Assembly: GCF_011386835.1 (NCBI RefSeq)
Contig: NC_088809.1
Coordinates: forward strand, 2,365,001 to 2,429,000
Origin: Chrysemys picta bellii
Lineage: Eukaryota; Chordata; Testudines; Emydidae
Direction of reading: 5' to 3'
Length of the DNA stretch: 64,000 bases
The notes beneath the pieces were generated by a model. It was not told the DNA's origin, ran no database searches, and worked only from the letters and a program-made list of their open reading frames with translations. The translations under genes and the position numbers were made by a program. Shown here one piece after another: positions 24,101-36,100 of the stretch; the stretch's first letter is position 1; the number at the start of each line of letters is the position of its first letter.

Positions 24101-27100
24101 TCGGCCCCTGCCTGACACTGTCTGAGCGGGCGTTGCAGCAGCGCGGTGCCCAAGCTTGCTAGGAGGGAGAAGAGAGTTTAATGAGGTGAAGGAAAGACTC
24201 TGGCCTTGCTGCTAATGGCTGACAGCTCCAAGGAGCTAAACATCCCTGCTGCTATGACAAAAAGAGCCAGGGGGCTCAGTGTTTACGGCTGAAAAGCAAT
24301 ATCCCGCTTACCACGCCCCCTTCACCTTCCCAACAACGTCACCAGCCTCGACTCCACCATCTGAGCAGTCACAGGAGCACGGATCTGCCCTGGGTTAATA
24401 CAGCAAACAGGCCTGGGGGCCGCTCGAGGGGAGACCCCAAAGCTGTGACGAAAGAGGGCAGAGAAGCCTTTTGGAGCGGTGAAAGCAGATACACGAGGAA
24501 TGCATGGTGCCCCAAGGTTCTGCCTGCTGCTCTGCCCAGCGTGGCACTGAGCTCACCCCAGACTTGTTAGCCTCGCGCTGCTTTGCCTTTGAAAGGCCTC
24601 ACTGATAACCTCATTCTACTGGAGACCTGTCCAGAGCGGGCAGAGACTCAGCAGCTGCATATCCAAGGTGAGGGTGAGCCACGCATGGCAGGAGTGAAGG
24701 TGGCATTCCCATGCTGGTTACAAATCAACTTTTCCAAGTCTAGCACACAGGGAGTAAAGAAGAAGAAATCAAGACCTCATCACGCAGAGGCTTTCACTGA
24801 CTGGATTTCCCAGTGTACTAGTGGCTGCCAGACAAGCTCACTCGGTGACCTAGATTCATAGAGGGCTTGAGGATGCGAAGTACCAGCCACACACCAAGTA
24901 TGATTGTGTTCGCCCACATGGCAAGCCCTAGAGAGACAGACAGCATGTATGTCTGGGCTCCTCTTTCCAGAGCGGGACAGAGGAAACATCTCACAGCCGG
25001 ATCAGCGTGGTGCTCTGCTCTTCTAACACCACCGCGTACATTTCCAGGCTCTGGTCCGAGCTGCCCGCTGGCGAGTGCCGGGAAAGCCAATGATGTCCTA
25101 ACGCACAGGTAACTGCCCGAGGATTAATCTGCGCCCACCTACGAACAGCCTGCAGCAGAGGAGGGATCCAGCACCAATACTGCAGTCTGGCAGAACACGA
25201 AGTATCTTTGCCTTCCAGCAGGTCAAGTCAGGACATTGCTTAACGCCTCCTTTATGGGGATGTCCAGGAAACATGCAATATTGATGTCTTTTTACTAGTC
25301 AGCTGACAGGCCTCGTGTTACTAAACTCGCTGCCATGCCTTACCTCCCAGCTGAGCGGAAAATGCCATCGAGGAATAAACACTCGATGTTTAGACTACAG
25401 AGGAAAGGGGCTCCCCGCACTGCCTGCAGCAACCGTTCCTCAGCCAAACAGCCTCGAAGCCATCGCAGACATTGAGCGAGTGTATTTCTAAAAGGGATTT
25501 GTGATGCTGAGACGATTGGGCCGTATTTCTGAGACGGCAGAGCGGGGCACTGGTTTCCTACTTAGCCATGCTGTAAAAGCTAGTGGAATCATTCGGTTCT
25601 GTTGGTGCCTAGCTCAGAGTTGAGATTAGTCCCGGGACACCTTGTCATGCCACTGGCTGCTCGGACAGATTACTCAGCTCCCCCGCCCCCCCCGTGGAGT
25701 TTCGGCTAAGGCTCCCCATACAAATGGAGCGCTCTTCCCAACCCCCGCTCCTAAGAGAACGATGAACTTGCACACCCACGAAGGGAAGCACTGAATTTAT
25801 CCAGTGGAGCCACTCAAGTGTCCTGTGCCTTACTTTATACTGTGAATAAGGTTAAGATTTTGGCCTGGGCAGGACATGGGCAATAAACCATAAGTCACAG
25901 AAGCCCGAGCCCCGCACGGGGGGGTGGGCGGTGGCAGCCCGAGCCCCGCACAAGGATGGGGGGAAGCGGGGGTGGCAGCCCGAGCCCTGCACGGGGGGGT
26001 GGGGGTGGGGGTGGGAGCGGGGGTGGCAGCCAGCGGGGCTGAAGCAGAAGTCATGGAGCTCTGTTAAAGTCAGGGAATCCGTGACCAAATTTGATCCTCC
26101 TTTCTAGCCAAGTGGAAGCATGTCAGACAGCTCTCTCAAGCACACACTAATTCTGAATGAGGCAGGAACACAAGCACCTGCCTGCAAATGTGCTGGGCCG
26201 GCCACCGGCCATGTGCTCAGGTCAGACAGAAAGGCTCAGTGACGGCTGAAAACAAACTTAATTAAACCAAGGCTCCAAACCCCAGTGCACATGGTACAAA
26301 AACAAGATCAAGGCTGAATGTCAGCGACCACAACACGCAGTCCGGGGCTACACCCTGCTGTCGGCACAGCTCCCTGTGGCTTCGTACAGATGAGCAGCAG
26401 CTGAGGTTTCTGACGTGTGAGAGCAGACACACCCAGCTTCCCACACTCCTTTGCAGCACCCGTACTGAAGGAGGCACAATCCGCTTGGGTTCAGACACTT
26501 TCCGGTTCTCCTTTCACTAGAAGCCTGGGCCAGAGCGGGCTGGGCAATGATTTTGTGTTTAGGAAACACAGGGCAGGAGACAAAAACAACAAGGAGTCTG
26601 GTGGCACCTTAAAGACTAACAGATTTGTTTGGGCATAAGCTTTCGTGGGTAAAAACCTCACTTCTTCAGATGCGAAAGCTTATGCCCAAACAAATCTGTT
26701 AGTCTTTAAGGTGCCACCAGACTCCTTGTTGTTTTTGTAGATACAGACTAACATGGCTACCCCCTGATACAGGGCAGGAGAGAGATTTGTGCTCGAAATC
26801 TTACGGCCCAGTTCCCCCCTTGCCTCCGGAGCTCACCTCGCCAGCAGAATCCCTTGGTACTCCTCCAGCTGCCTCATGAAGCTTGGGTTGGGCTTGGTGA
26901 CTGTGCGCCGTTCCTTCACGTGGTCATAGGCTCGGTCCAGGTTCCAGCCGTACTCCTTCATGGCATACGCGATCACCGTGGAGGCCGACCGGCTGACTCC
27001 CATCTTGCAGTGCACCAGGCATTTCGACCCGTTCTTCCTAGGGCGGGGAATGGAAAAGGACGATTTTAAAGCCTCCTCTGAAAAGCTCAGGAGAGGCAGA

Positions 27101-30100
27101 CATTGTAGGGGAGAGCTCCAAGTTACCACACAGCTCTTTCTAAGCACTTTCATTCTAAGGGAAAAGCATCCTAGAGAACACACACAATATAGCAGGAGTT
27201 GCCCATCAGCCTTGGGGGCCCTAGAACAGGGGTTCTCAGAACAATTTTTTGGATGGCCTCAGAGTGTGGGGCCAACCGACCCTTGCTGGTGGCCGCTCTG
27301 ACAATTTTTGCAAACCCGAGTCCTGCCGCCACGGGCTGAAGCCCAGAGCTGGAGCCCAGGGCCTGAAGCCAGCCGAGCACACACACTGGCCCCACGTGCC
27401 TGCGGAGGGGCTGCTTGGAGCCCCCAGGAGGCTGCATGGTGCAGGCTGCTGATCCCCTGCTGGGGACGCCAGCAAACACTGAGACAGCCAGAAGCAACAG
27501 CTGAGTGCATTTGAGAAACGCTGCCCTAGTAGCTCCTTCCAGCCCTTCAGTGGGATTGGACAAAGATCACGTCCAAAGGCCACGAGTCTGTTTCAACTCA
27601 GCCTTTTTAATCAAAAGCCCCTGTCTGTTGGCCTCCAAAAGACCCAGGCTGAACCAGTCTATGCAAACCTCCTGGGGTGGTACGTCTCTGGAGGTGTTTA
27701 CAGTCTCAGCAACTAGCCTTCATCGCCCCCACTGTTATTAGCTCCCGGGAGAGGCGTGGTAACCCTCCCCTGGAGCAGAAGATAATCACGCATAAACCAT
27801 TCATAAATTGAATAAAAGGGTCCCCGAAGATACTGCATGGGGTTGCAATATCGGTCACAACGGGCTTCTATGTACCAAGCAGCTCCGGACTCTCACTGCA
27901 TGAAGTCGTTTTTCATCCCTGGCTCTCGTTCATTGCACAGAGCAGTCTTGGTACAGAGCTAGTCGTGAGGAGTTTGGTCTGGATTGAGAAGGGTTTGCTC
28001 CATCGCCAGCAATGCAGGGGTTTTACTTCAGCAAAGTGCGAGCGGCAAACGAAGGCGCACAGGCTGTAATTTGCCTCGTCCAGCACGGACATCCGCCGTA
28101 CAGCTTTCAGAGTTCAGACCTGCCCCCGTGTTCTTTGCATACGCATGATAAAAAGGTATTTGTTAACTGACAGGCCTCTGCGTCAAGGGAGTCTGTCACT
28201 AGGGCTGTAGCCTCACTGCAAAGAGAGGTGTGTTTTTACAGATGGCTATCTCCATCCAAGATCCTAGAGATCTGGAGGTACAAAAACCCCACACCTCTTT
28301 TGCAGTGAAGACTTGCCCAAGATGCTTTATAACCCAAGTTATGCAAAAACTTGCAAATGTCAGAACTCCCCCTGCACCTGCCCCCGATGGGTGAGATTCT
28401 AGAAAAGCCGGGGGTGGGTGGGAAGGCCAGGTGGGACAGGCACACAAGCGCCAAAAGGGCTTTAACTGCCCCAACCTGGAACTAACTTGCCTCACACAAA
28501 CTTCTAGTTTTAAACGTCGGGTGAATTCAGGGTGGGGAACAAAATGTGCCTCCTGAGAGGAGAATGTTTCTGACAAGGACAAGGTCCAAAGTCATTGCAC
28601 CAAGGAGCTCGATGTGCTTTAGAAGTATATCTATAAATAGCGCTAGGGTAAATCGGAGAGGCTTAATGATTTGCTGGAGAAGGAGCCATTGTCCATCGGG
28701 TCATCAGCTCTAGGGCACGGGCAGGAGACAGATGCAAACCCCACACAAGAGAGGGTTAAAGGCAGTCCCTCATTTGGAAATCCATCCCAGCCTTGCTGGC
28801 AATGCATGCCAATTGCTTCTGTGACCAGCGTCTTCCTGAATCCAGATGGCTGCTGGACTTATTTTAGACAACCCAGAGAAGCAGCACGTGTGTTGGCAAC
28901 CCAATGGCCTCCAGCTACCAGATTAGAAGTGGCGTCCAGATAGGAGGCCTAGCAAGCATCTTAGTGCTAACGGACGAGGGTTTTATTCAGAGCAGTGTCT
29001 GCCTGCTTTGTACGCAGGGAATGATTTGGATTTTGTTCATGGTTATGTTGCTTTCCGGTGTCTGCTAACCTCTGCTTGTTTTACTGTCGCCTTGTCCTCC
29101 CAACTCAGCACGCTTGTTTCGTCCACATATCAACAAGGGAAGAAGAAATCTCTCCAACAGCGACCAGATTCTTTGTTACCTGTCTGCCCGCTGCTGAGCA
29201 CTATGGAGTGTTTGGGCTTCCTCAACGCTCTTATAACAAACCTGCCAGCGGGGATGCTGTGTAACAAGTAACCCCATTCCCTTTTGGCATTAACAGCTGT
29301 GTTTGCATGGCTCTATGTCCCTTGACATTTTACAGAAGTTTAACACCTCAAGTGGTTCTTAGTTTCTGAAGTCCTGGAAGCATCCCTAAGGCACTACAAA
29401 TGCAGTGCAGCCGAGGGGACGACCGCATAGCAGCGTTTTTCCCCTCTTACTACCATGGGCTTTTTTTGTAATCAGACAGAAAAGCCCACTGCACACAGCA
29501 ACAGTGGGAACGGAGAATGCAAATGTCTCGATCCTAACACAGGACAAAGGGTAGTTGGAAAGAGTGAAGGGCCAGAAGGAAACATTGCATTACTAGGAGC
29601 TTGCCGTATTGTGTTCGTTCTTTAAGTGCAGACTTACTTGGCTTTGGAGATGAATTTGTAAGTGTCATTCCAATACGCCAGCAGATCTGTAGCCTCCTCG
29701 TCGTACACCCGGATGTTATGGTACTCAAAGACGCCTGGGAAGAAGTTATCTATTTCTCGAGTCACATTCAGAATGTACCGCACCCTGTGTGGAAGCAGAG
29801 GGCAGATAAGATTGGACAGACCGTCTCTGCAAGGAAATGGCTTTGCCTTGTTTTGAATCTGTTTAGAGCCAAGCAGTCAGAGTTACACGACTACAACACA
29901 GAGCAAGCCAAACTGGGAGTTAGGCTTCAAAGCAGGGAGGAAGGGATTGATTGCGAGGCCAGGCTGAGGGTTTGCTGTAGAATTTCTAACCTAGTCTCTG
30001 TGGAAGGGGCTTCAGCCTGCTGTGAATGGAAACCGAGCCAGGACTGGCCAGCCTGCCCATTCAGCCTGCTCTGTATTGCACAGAAGGGCCAGCAGTGGTC

Positions 30101-33100
30101 ACTTGGCACATGCTACAATACAGCTTCATCTCTTCCTGCCAGCTGGAATCCATCCCCCTGGGAGAGAGACAATCCCATTTCCAATCTCTCTTCCCATCGT
30201 GCCCCATACCAGCAGTGTCAGGAGACTAGGCGGTAAGGACATTAGCCTGAAGGGTCCTGCTCTCAACAATACGGGACCCTCCTAACATGCCTCTCTCCTG
30301 GGTCCAAGCAGGCGTAGCCACCTTCATGCTGGGATTCACACCAGGCCCTTCACTTCAATCCAAGACACCAGACTAGCCTCAGAATTAAGGCCACAGCGAG
30401 CAACTCCTGATGGTTGCATAGATCGGACCCCCTCATATTCTGCAGCTGCCCAGAACCCAGAGAAACTGGAAGGGCGCTGCCTGTGGTTGGGGCAGATTTG
30501 ATTCTTCTCCCCAGCACAGACCATTCTGAGCAGTGAGTGGCTGAGAGAAGCACATGGTATTCACATATAAGACACCCCGAGCCCCTAAACTGATGAGAGA
30601 TCTGCAAGCCTCCATGTTTTAGCAGACACAGCAGCAGAGTTTCCAGGGGAAAATGCCCTTTGCCAGGCTAGGAGCAGGTGTCGGGTGGTGAGGATTGAAA
30701 AGCTCAGCTCAGGATGAAGAGAGATTGCTGTAGCCAGTGGTTTCCCGGCATGTTCTGTCTGGATCGATGTGGCCTACAGATGGGTCGCCTAACCCCAAAC
30801 CTTACAGCAACGAAGGGGGAACGTTACCCCTTTGAGCTGCAAGATGCTCAGTGCAGCCCCTGCTCTAAGGCAGCGACGGCTGCTTTGACACACCCTTGCC
30901 TGCCCAGGTGGTGAGGAGTGCCTCTGTGCAGTGCATGCGGGGTCTCATCCCACCCACCCCCCATCCAAGGAGAGCAGCATGCGGAGCCCAACGAAAGGCC
31001 CCCCAGAGAACCAGCTCTGCACTGTCTATTCGGTGAGGGAACTGCAGATTTCGGTTACCCGTTGCTATGTGACCATCAACTGCCTGCACTCGTCGGTGGG
31101 TTTCAGTCAAGGTCAGGGCTACCGGAGCCTTTTCCTTCCCTGTCTTTGTATGGGGGACTTGGGGGCTGGGGTGCTACTTTGCCAGTTCGCAGTCACCATG
31201 CTAGGTTTGCAAGCCCTTGGTTAGCACACAGCAGCAGCAGGTCTGGGATGGAAATCTGGTTGTGCAGGGACTTAGGTAAGGCAAAGCCTTCCCACTCATG
31301 CCCAGCAACTTGCATGCAGGGGCCTGCTACACAGCTCAAAGCTGCTTACCCTCTGTTCTGTAAATCTTCCAAATTGGAGGCATTCCACTCAGAACCCTGT
31401 GCAAAAAATAAAAAAGGGAGCATCAGCAGGAGTGAAGCGCAGTGTACACCACCGGGAGGGACGGCCCCCGCCAGCCGGGTGCGAGCTGCAGGGAGCCAGC
31501 GAGCTGTGCAGGGAGGTAGCTGGCCAATCCAGTGCTGTAAACTGAGATTTGTTGAAAATAGACGGTAAAAGGGAAAAAAAAATAGTGCTCCTGTCTCAAA
31601 GCGCAGACACTTATCTCACTTTACGATCAGAGCTGCCCTGAATCAACAGGAAGCCCTGCAAGACAGACCCAGGTAGAGCCCTAGTTAGTTTCCTGCAAAG
31701 CCACTGAGAAACCTAGTTCAGAAAAATAAAGACAAGCCCCCTCCCACACAAGACCCTGCCACTGACTCTGCCCCATGGAGGAGACGCTGTCTGCAGAGAG
31801 ACAGAGAGAGTGTGTGTGTAAAAACCACTGAGACCCTCTCTACACGGGTTCCCACATCAAAGACCGCATGAGTTTTTTCTCTTGCCTGTGTGAGCACAGA
31901 AACAGGCCAGGGAAGCAGGTTTTCGCTTCGCCATCTCACCAGCTTCTCTCCGCAGCGCAGACACGGCCTCCAAGCCTAGCTGCTTGTCCACTACCCAAAT
32001 GCTACAGATTGCGTGGGAATGAGGACGAAGGCCACCTTGGGAGCCAGTTGCTAAGAGGAGTGAAGGGAGGTGGAAGCCTCAGCTGCCCACTTCCCCTGCC
32101 TCCTCCCGCAAAGTAGTTTCTGAACTGAAAGGGGGGGGCGGGGAGTGCTAAGTGACGGGGGAGGGGGCGGGACGAGGAGAGGCAAACGAAGCCAGCATGA
32201 GGGAGATGGATGAGCAGCTGCTTCAGAAGCCCAGACACTCTGCAGCCCATGATACGAGTGGAGCAGCAAGGTTCCAACCCCTAAAGCATGGGTGGCTGCG
32301 TGACCGTGTGCCCAGCCCGAAGGGACGGACATCCATCCCGTGGAGCAAGCTGCTTGTGCAGTGGGAGCTGAATGTAGCAGAACTGGTGGAAAACGGCCCC
32401 ACTCAGGGCAGGGTCAGCGGTGCCTGCATCCAGCCATGCTGGTAACTCTGACATGCCCGGACATTCTTCCATTCCAGACAATGCTGTGCAAATGAAACCC
32501 TTCCCAGCACATCCAGCTCGCAGCAAGGCTCGTGTATTCCCACTGGGATATACATTACTGCGCTGCGATGGGGTCCTCTGGCCTTTCCCGCACGTGCTGT
32601 AGAAACCTTGGGGAGGTAATTTTTTAAACACATCAGTTCAGCTGATTCTCTCCTCAAATGAACACACACCATTAAAACGATGACAGGGGCCAGGCCAGGC
32701 CGGTGCACTGAACAGCACGCTACGAAGACGAGCGTCTCCCCACAAAGCTCCATGCTTTGGTGCCTGGGACTGGGGAGAAAACTAGCGGTGCTTGCGCTAA
32801 CTCCAGGGAGATCACAAGCCCCATGAGGAGCCCCTGGCTAGCCGACCGAGAGCAGCCAGCCCACATGCGCTCTGCTCTGCCCAAGCCGTCAAAGTGAGCC
32901 AGCCCGCTAGCTGCAGCAGGTTCATACCTCCCAGTCATGGGAACCACGTCGCCCCTGGCTTGCTCCGCTTAACAGACCCGGACACAGGCAGTTACTCAGA
33001 TTTCCTCATCCCTCCCTGGGTTCTAACAGGGCTCTCTCCTGCTAGTGAGATGCACCAACCCGCCTAGAGTTTTCATGGCACAGGCTTGGCCTCTCAGCTG

Positions 33101-36100
33101 TACTGTGCTCAGGAATGAAATTGCTGGCTGAACACCACCTTACTGGTCTCTACGTTGCGTCCGTCCCTGGCTGCCGCGAGCCATAGAGACAGACTTTGCT
33201 GGGTGCTGCCTGGGGAGCCTTTCTTGCATGGGCTTGCTTGCATCCAAGTCCCAAAAGCTGTCTGAAGTTGCCTGGATTACTTCTGACTAATCTGATGAGC
33301 TTGTATGAACTTCTCACTAGAAACCACCTGGGCAAAGCAAGTCATTAGCTTGAGACACTTCTGCTGCTTAACTGTTCCTGCCTCCCCCCCACCCACCCAA
33401 TTTCTTGGGAGCGCTCACATTTAACCACATTATACCTCCGGAGCTAGCTTCAGGAGAGAGGGAGAGACGTTGCCTCCTTGCTTGGGATGGATTGGCTAGT
33501 TCAAGGAGGAGTGGCTCTGTTTAAAAAGGAGCAGACCTCACGCTAAGCCAACAAAGCCAGGGTCCATCCCCTGGGGCTGGGAAGTCAAGGGGAGGGCTGA
33601 CTCGTCCTTGGAGGTGCGGTAAGTAGACAGGCCCTGGCAGCGATGAAAGGCAGTTAAGTAAGCACAATATTAAAGGAAAAATGTTTACGCAGCCTTAAGT
33701 GGATAATCTGCAGGGTTCTTTGTTAGGCTCCTCTGTTCCCAGCTGAGAAATGAGTTCAAAAGATCTCTACTGTTACAGGAAGTGTAATTCCACCTGTGAC
33801 TTCTACAGCCCTTCCCTGCCTGGGTTCCAGTTTGCTTTCTTTGTCACTGCTGTGTCCTCCCAAGGAGAGGTACACCCCGGTGACCTCACACACAGGCTCC
33901 CGTATGGGAAGAGACGGGCTAGGGATTTGACTGTTACATGCCAGTAGAAACAGGGCACGAACTCAGGTTTGAGCGCAGAAATACAGAGCTAAGACTTGCT
34001 TCCCTCATCTGGGAGCTGTGGAAGGGAGCTGCAGCAAGGCTGGATTGATCACATTGGGGTCAGTACGTCCAAGACACCAGCCAGCTCTCAGCCAATAGTA
34101 CCTCGCCTTACGCATCAGCTGAATGCATGAGTTCTAGGAGCAGCTACTGTTCCACTGATGGGAATGTTACTTCACACAGAGATCAGCCCACTGGCGGTAA
34201 GAGGCGTTATTTGCTTGAGAGGCCTGTTCTCAGTCACACAGAAATCTTGTGATTACCAACGGATTCTACCTTGCAGGGCCATGGCCTTAAGGGCTTACCA
34301 GAAAGACATGGTCAAATATCTGCGTGGGACTGTCCATCTGCCCAAGAATCACGATCATTTCATTGTCAATGAACTCCTTGAACTCCCGCAGGTTGCACAC
34401 CATCTGCATCTCCAGCTCCGTGCGGATCTGAGGAGGAGAAGAAGGCCGGGTTTCCCCAGGTGAATAAAGGGACAATGCCCATGTTGCGCAGTGCCCTCTG
34501 TGCTCCCGCTAGCCACCCTCCTCACCCGCAGTATTCTCACGCACGCTAGTTCCAGCATGGGCGATGGCGGGCTCCCCGCTCACCTCTTTGGACGTGATGT
34601 TCTCCAAGTCTTTCTGCATCATGATCTCCCTTAACTTGGTTTTAATTAACCGCTCTGTGCGCTCACGCTCCGTGGGGCTAGGAGAAAGAAGCAACAGCCA
34701 CTTACTGCTAGGTTGGGTAGAGTTGATTCACAGTGGTTTTTAATGGGTTAATGACGCTAGGCAGATGCACCTAGAGCGAGACACTGCTGAGAAGATCCCC
34801 ACCTGGGAGGAATCTAACGCTTTACCTCTGGATCCCCTTAAACCCAGATCAGGTTCACAGCTGTGCTTTATATGGAACAGAAAACGCCATTGGATGGATC
34901 CAGTACTTTAATGGCGCTCCATAAAAACCTCTCCAGTATTTTGCTGTTTCAGTGGCTTCAGGCAGCGTATTACCCCCCTGCTAGTCTCTCAGCTTCCCCC
35001 TTACCTTTCTTGGAAAGGTAACAGCTCCACACCTCCTTACATGGAGACAGACTGCAGCTAAGCCTGCATGCATTCCACCAGTCCCTGCTGCCTGTCGCCT
35101 TATCGCTGGGTGCAAAAATAGCTTTACTAATCAACCAGGACGGTGGCAGTTGTACTGTAGCTCCGGTGCTCTGAGCTGGCTCACACATCGTCTAGAGATG
35201 GGACCCAGCGGTAACATCTCACACCTATTCTAGCTGTCTGTAACGCTGCCAAGACGGCAAATGCATGGAGGCTTCTGCTTTATGAACAGCTAGAATTCCT
35301 CTCCAGCTGGTGGTTTATGAGTAAGAGAATTACAAAAATACTCGTGCTTTTAATCACAGAGCCCTGCCTGGGACTCCATAGGTCCCAGTCAGATTTTTCA
35401 GTGGAGAAAGGGTGGGGGTTTTAAACATGAACAAATCATGGCAGACTATTAAGCTGGCAGCCTGCCAGAGTCTTGCCGCTCACTTCCCTGTACGTTAAAG
35501 ACAATCAGGTGTGAAGACTCATTGGCAGCTGAAATGCCCCACATGATTATTCACTCACTGCTCTGCTAAGACAACCTGAGCCCTGCGTGCTGTAACGAAA
35601 TCTATGGGACGGAACACAGTGGGCAAGCAGCCTGTGATGGGAAAAAAGGCACGTCCTCCGTTATCCTAGGGGAGAGTGTGGGGAAGGAGCTCTCGAGGTA
35701 ATGCCGTTGCTCCCTGTGCTGCAAGGAGAGGCTACACAATTACTGACAACCGGTTGGGAGCGATTTGTAAGTGGGCAGCTTGGAAACCTGGCCCCACTAC
35801 CAGCATGGCCATCTCAGTCGCTGTCCTGACGCGCGCCACCAGCCAGCGTCCGAGCATCATGCATCTTCCCACCCCGTTCCTCAAGGGGATAAAAGCCCTG
35901 GTCTCTACCCCACACGTAATCATTAGGCACGCTGACTGGATCGGCTGCTTGAGGCTTCCCAGCTAAGAGGCCTGAAGGCCTCTGGGCCACGCAGCAAGAA
36001 CAAAATAAAAACCTAGTTTATTATAAACCAGCAACATGCCCATGTAAGCTCCTGAGCTGGTCCGGTGGTCTAGGCGCAGGAGTGGGAGACAAGCTCCTGG

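Larger units (their letters stand above)
21079..26836 (-). other. SSH2 intron between exons K and L
   Basis: A 5.8-kb intron. It holds a MIR-like element (23330-23525), a reversed copy of the 44.7-kb DNA element (25846-26096) and the inverted-arm retroelement (26581-26768). The rest is unassigned, with no coding homology. Confidence 0.75.
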
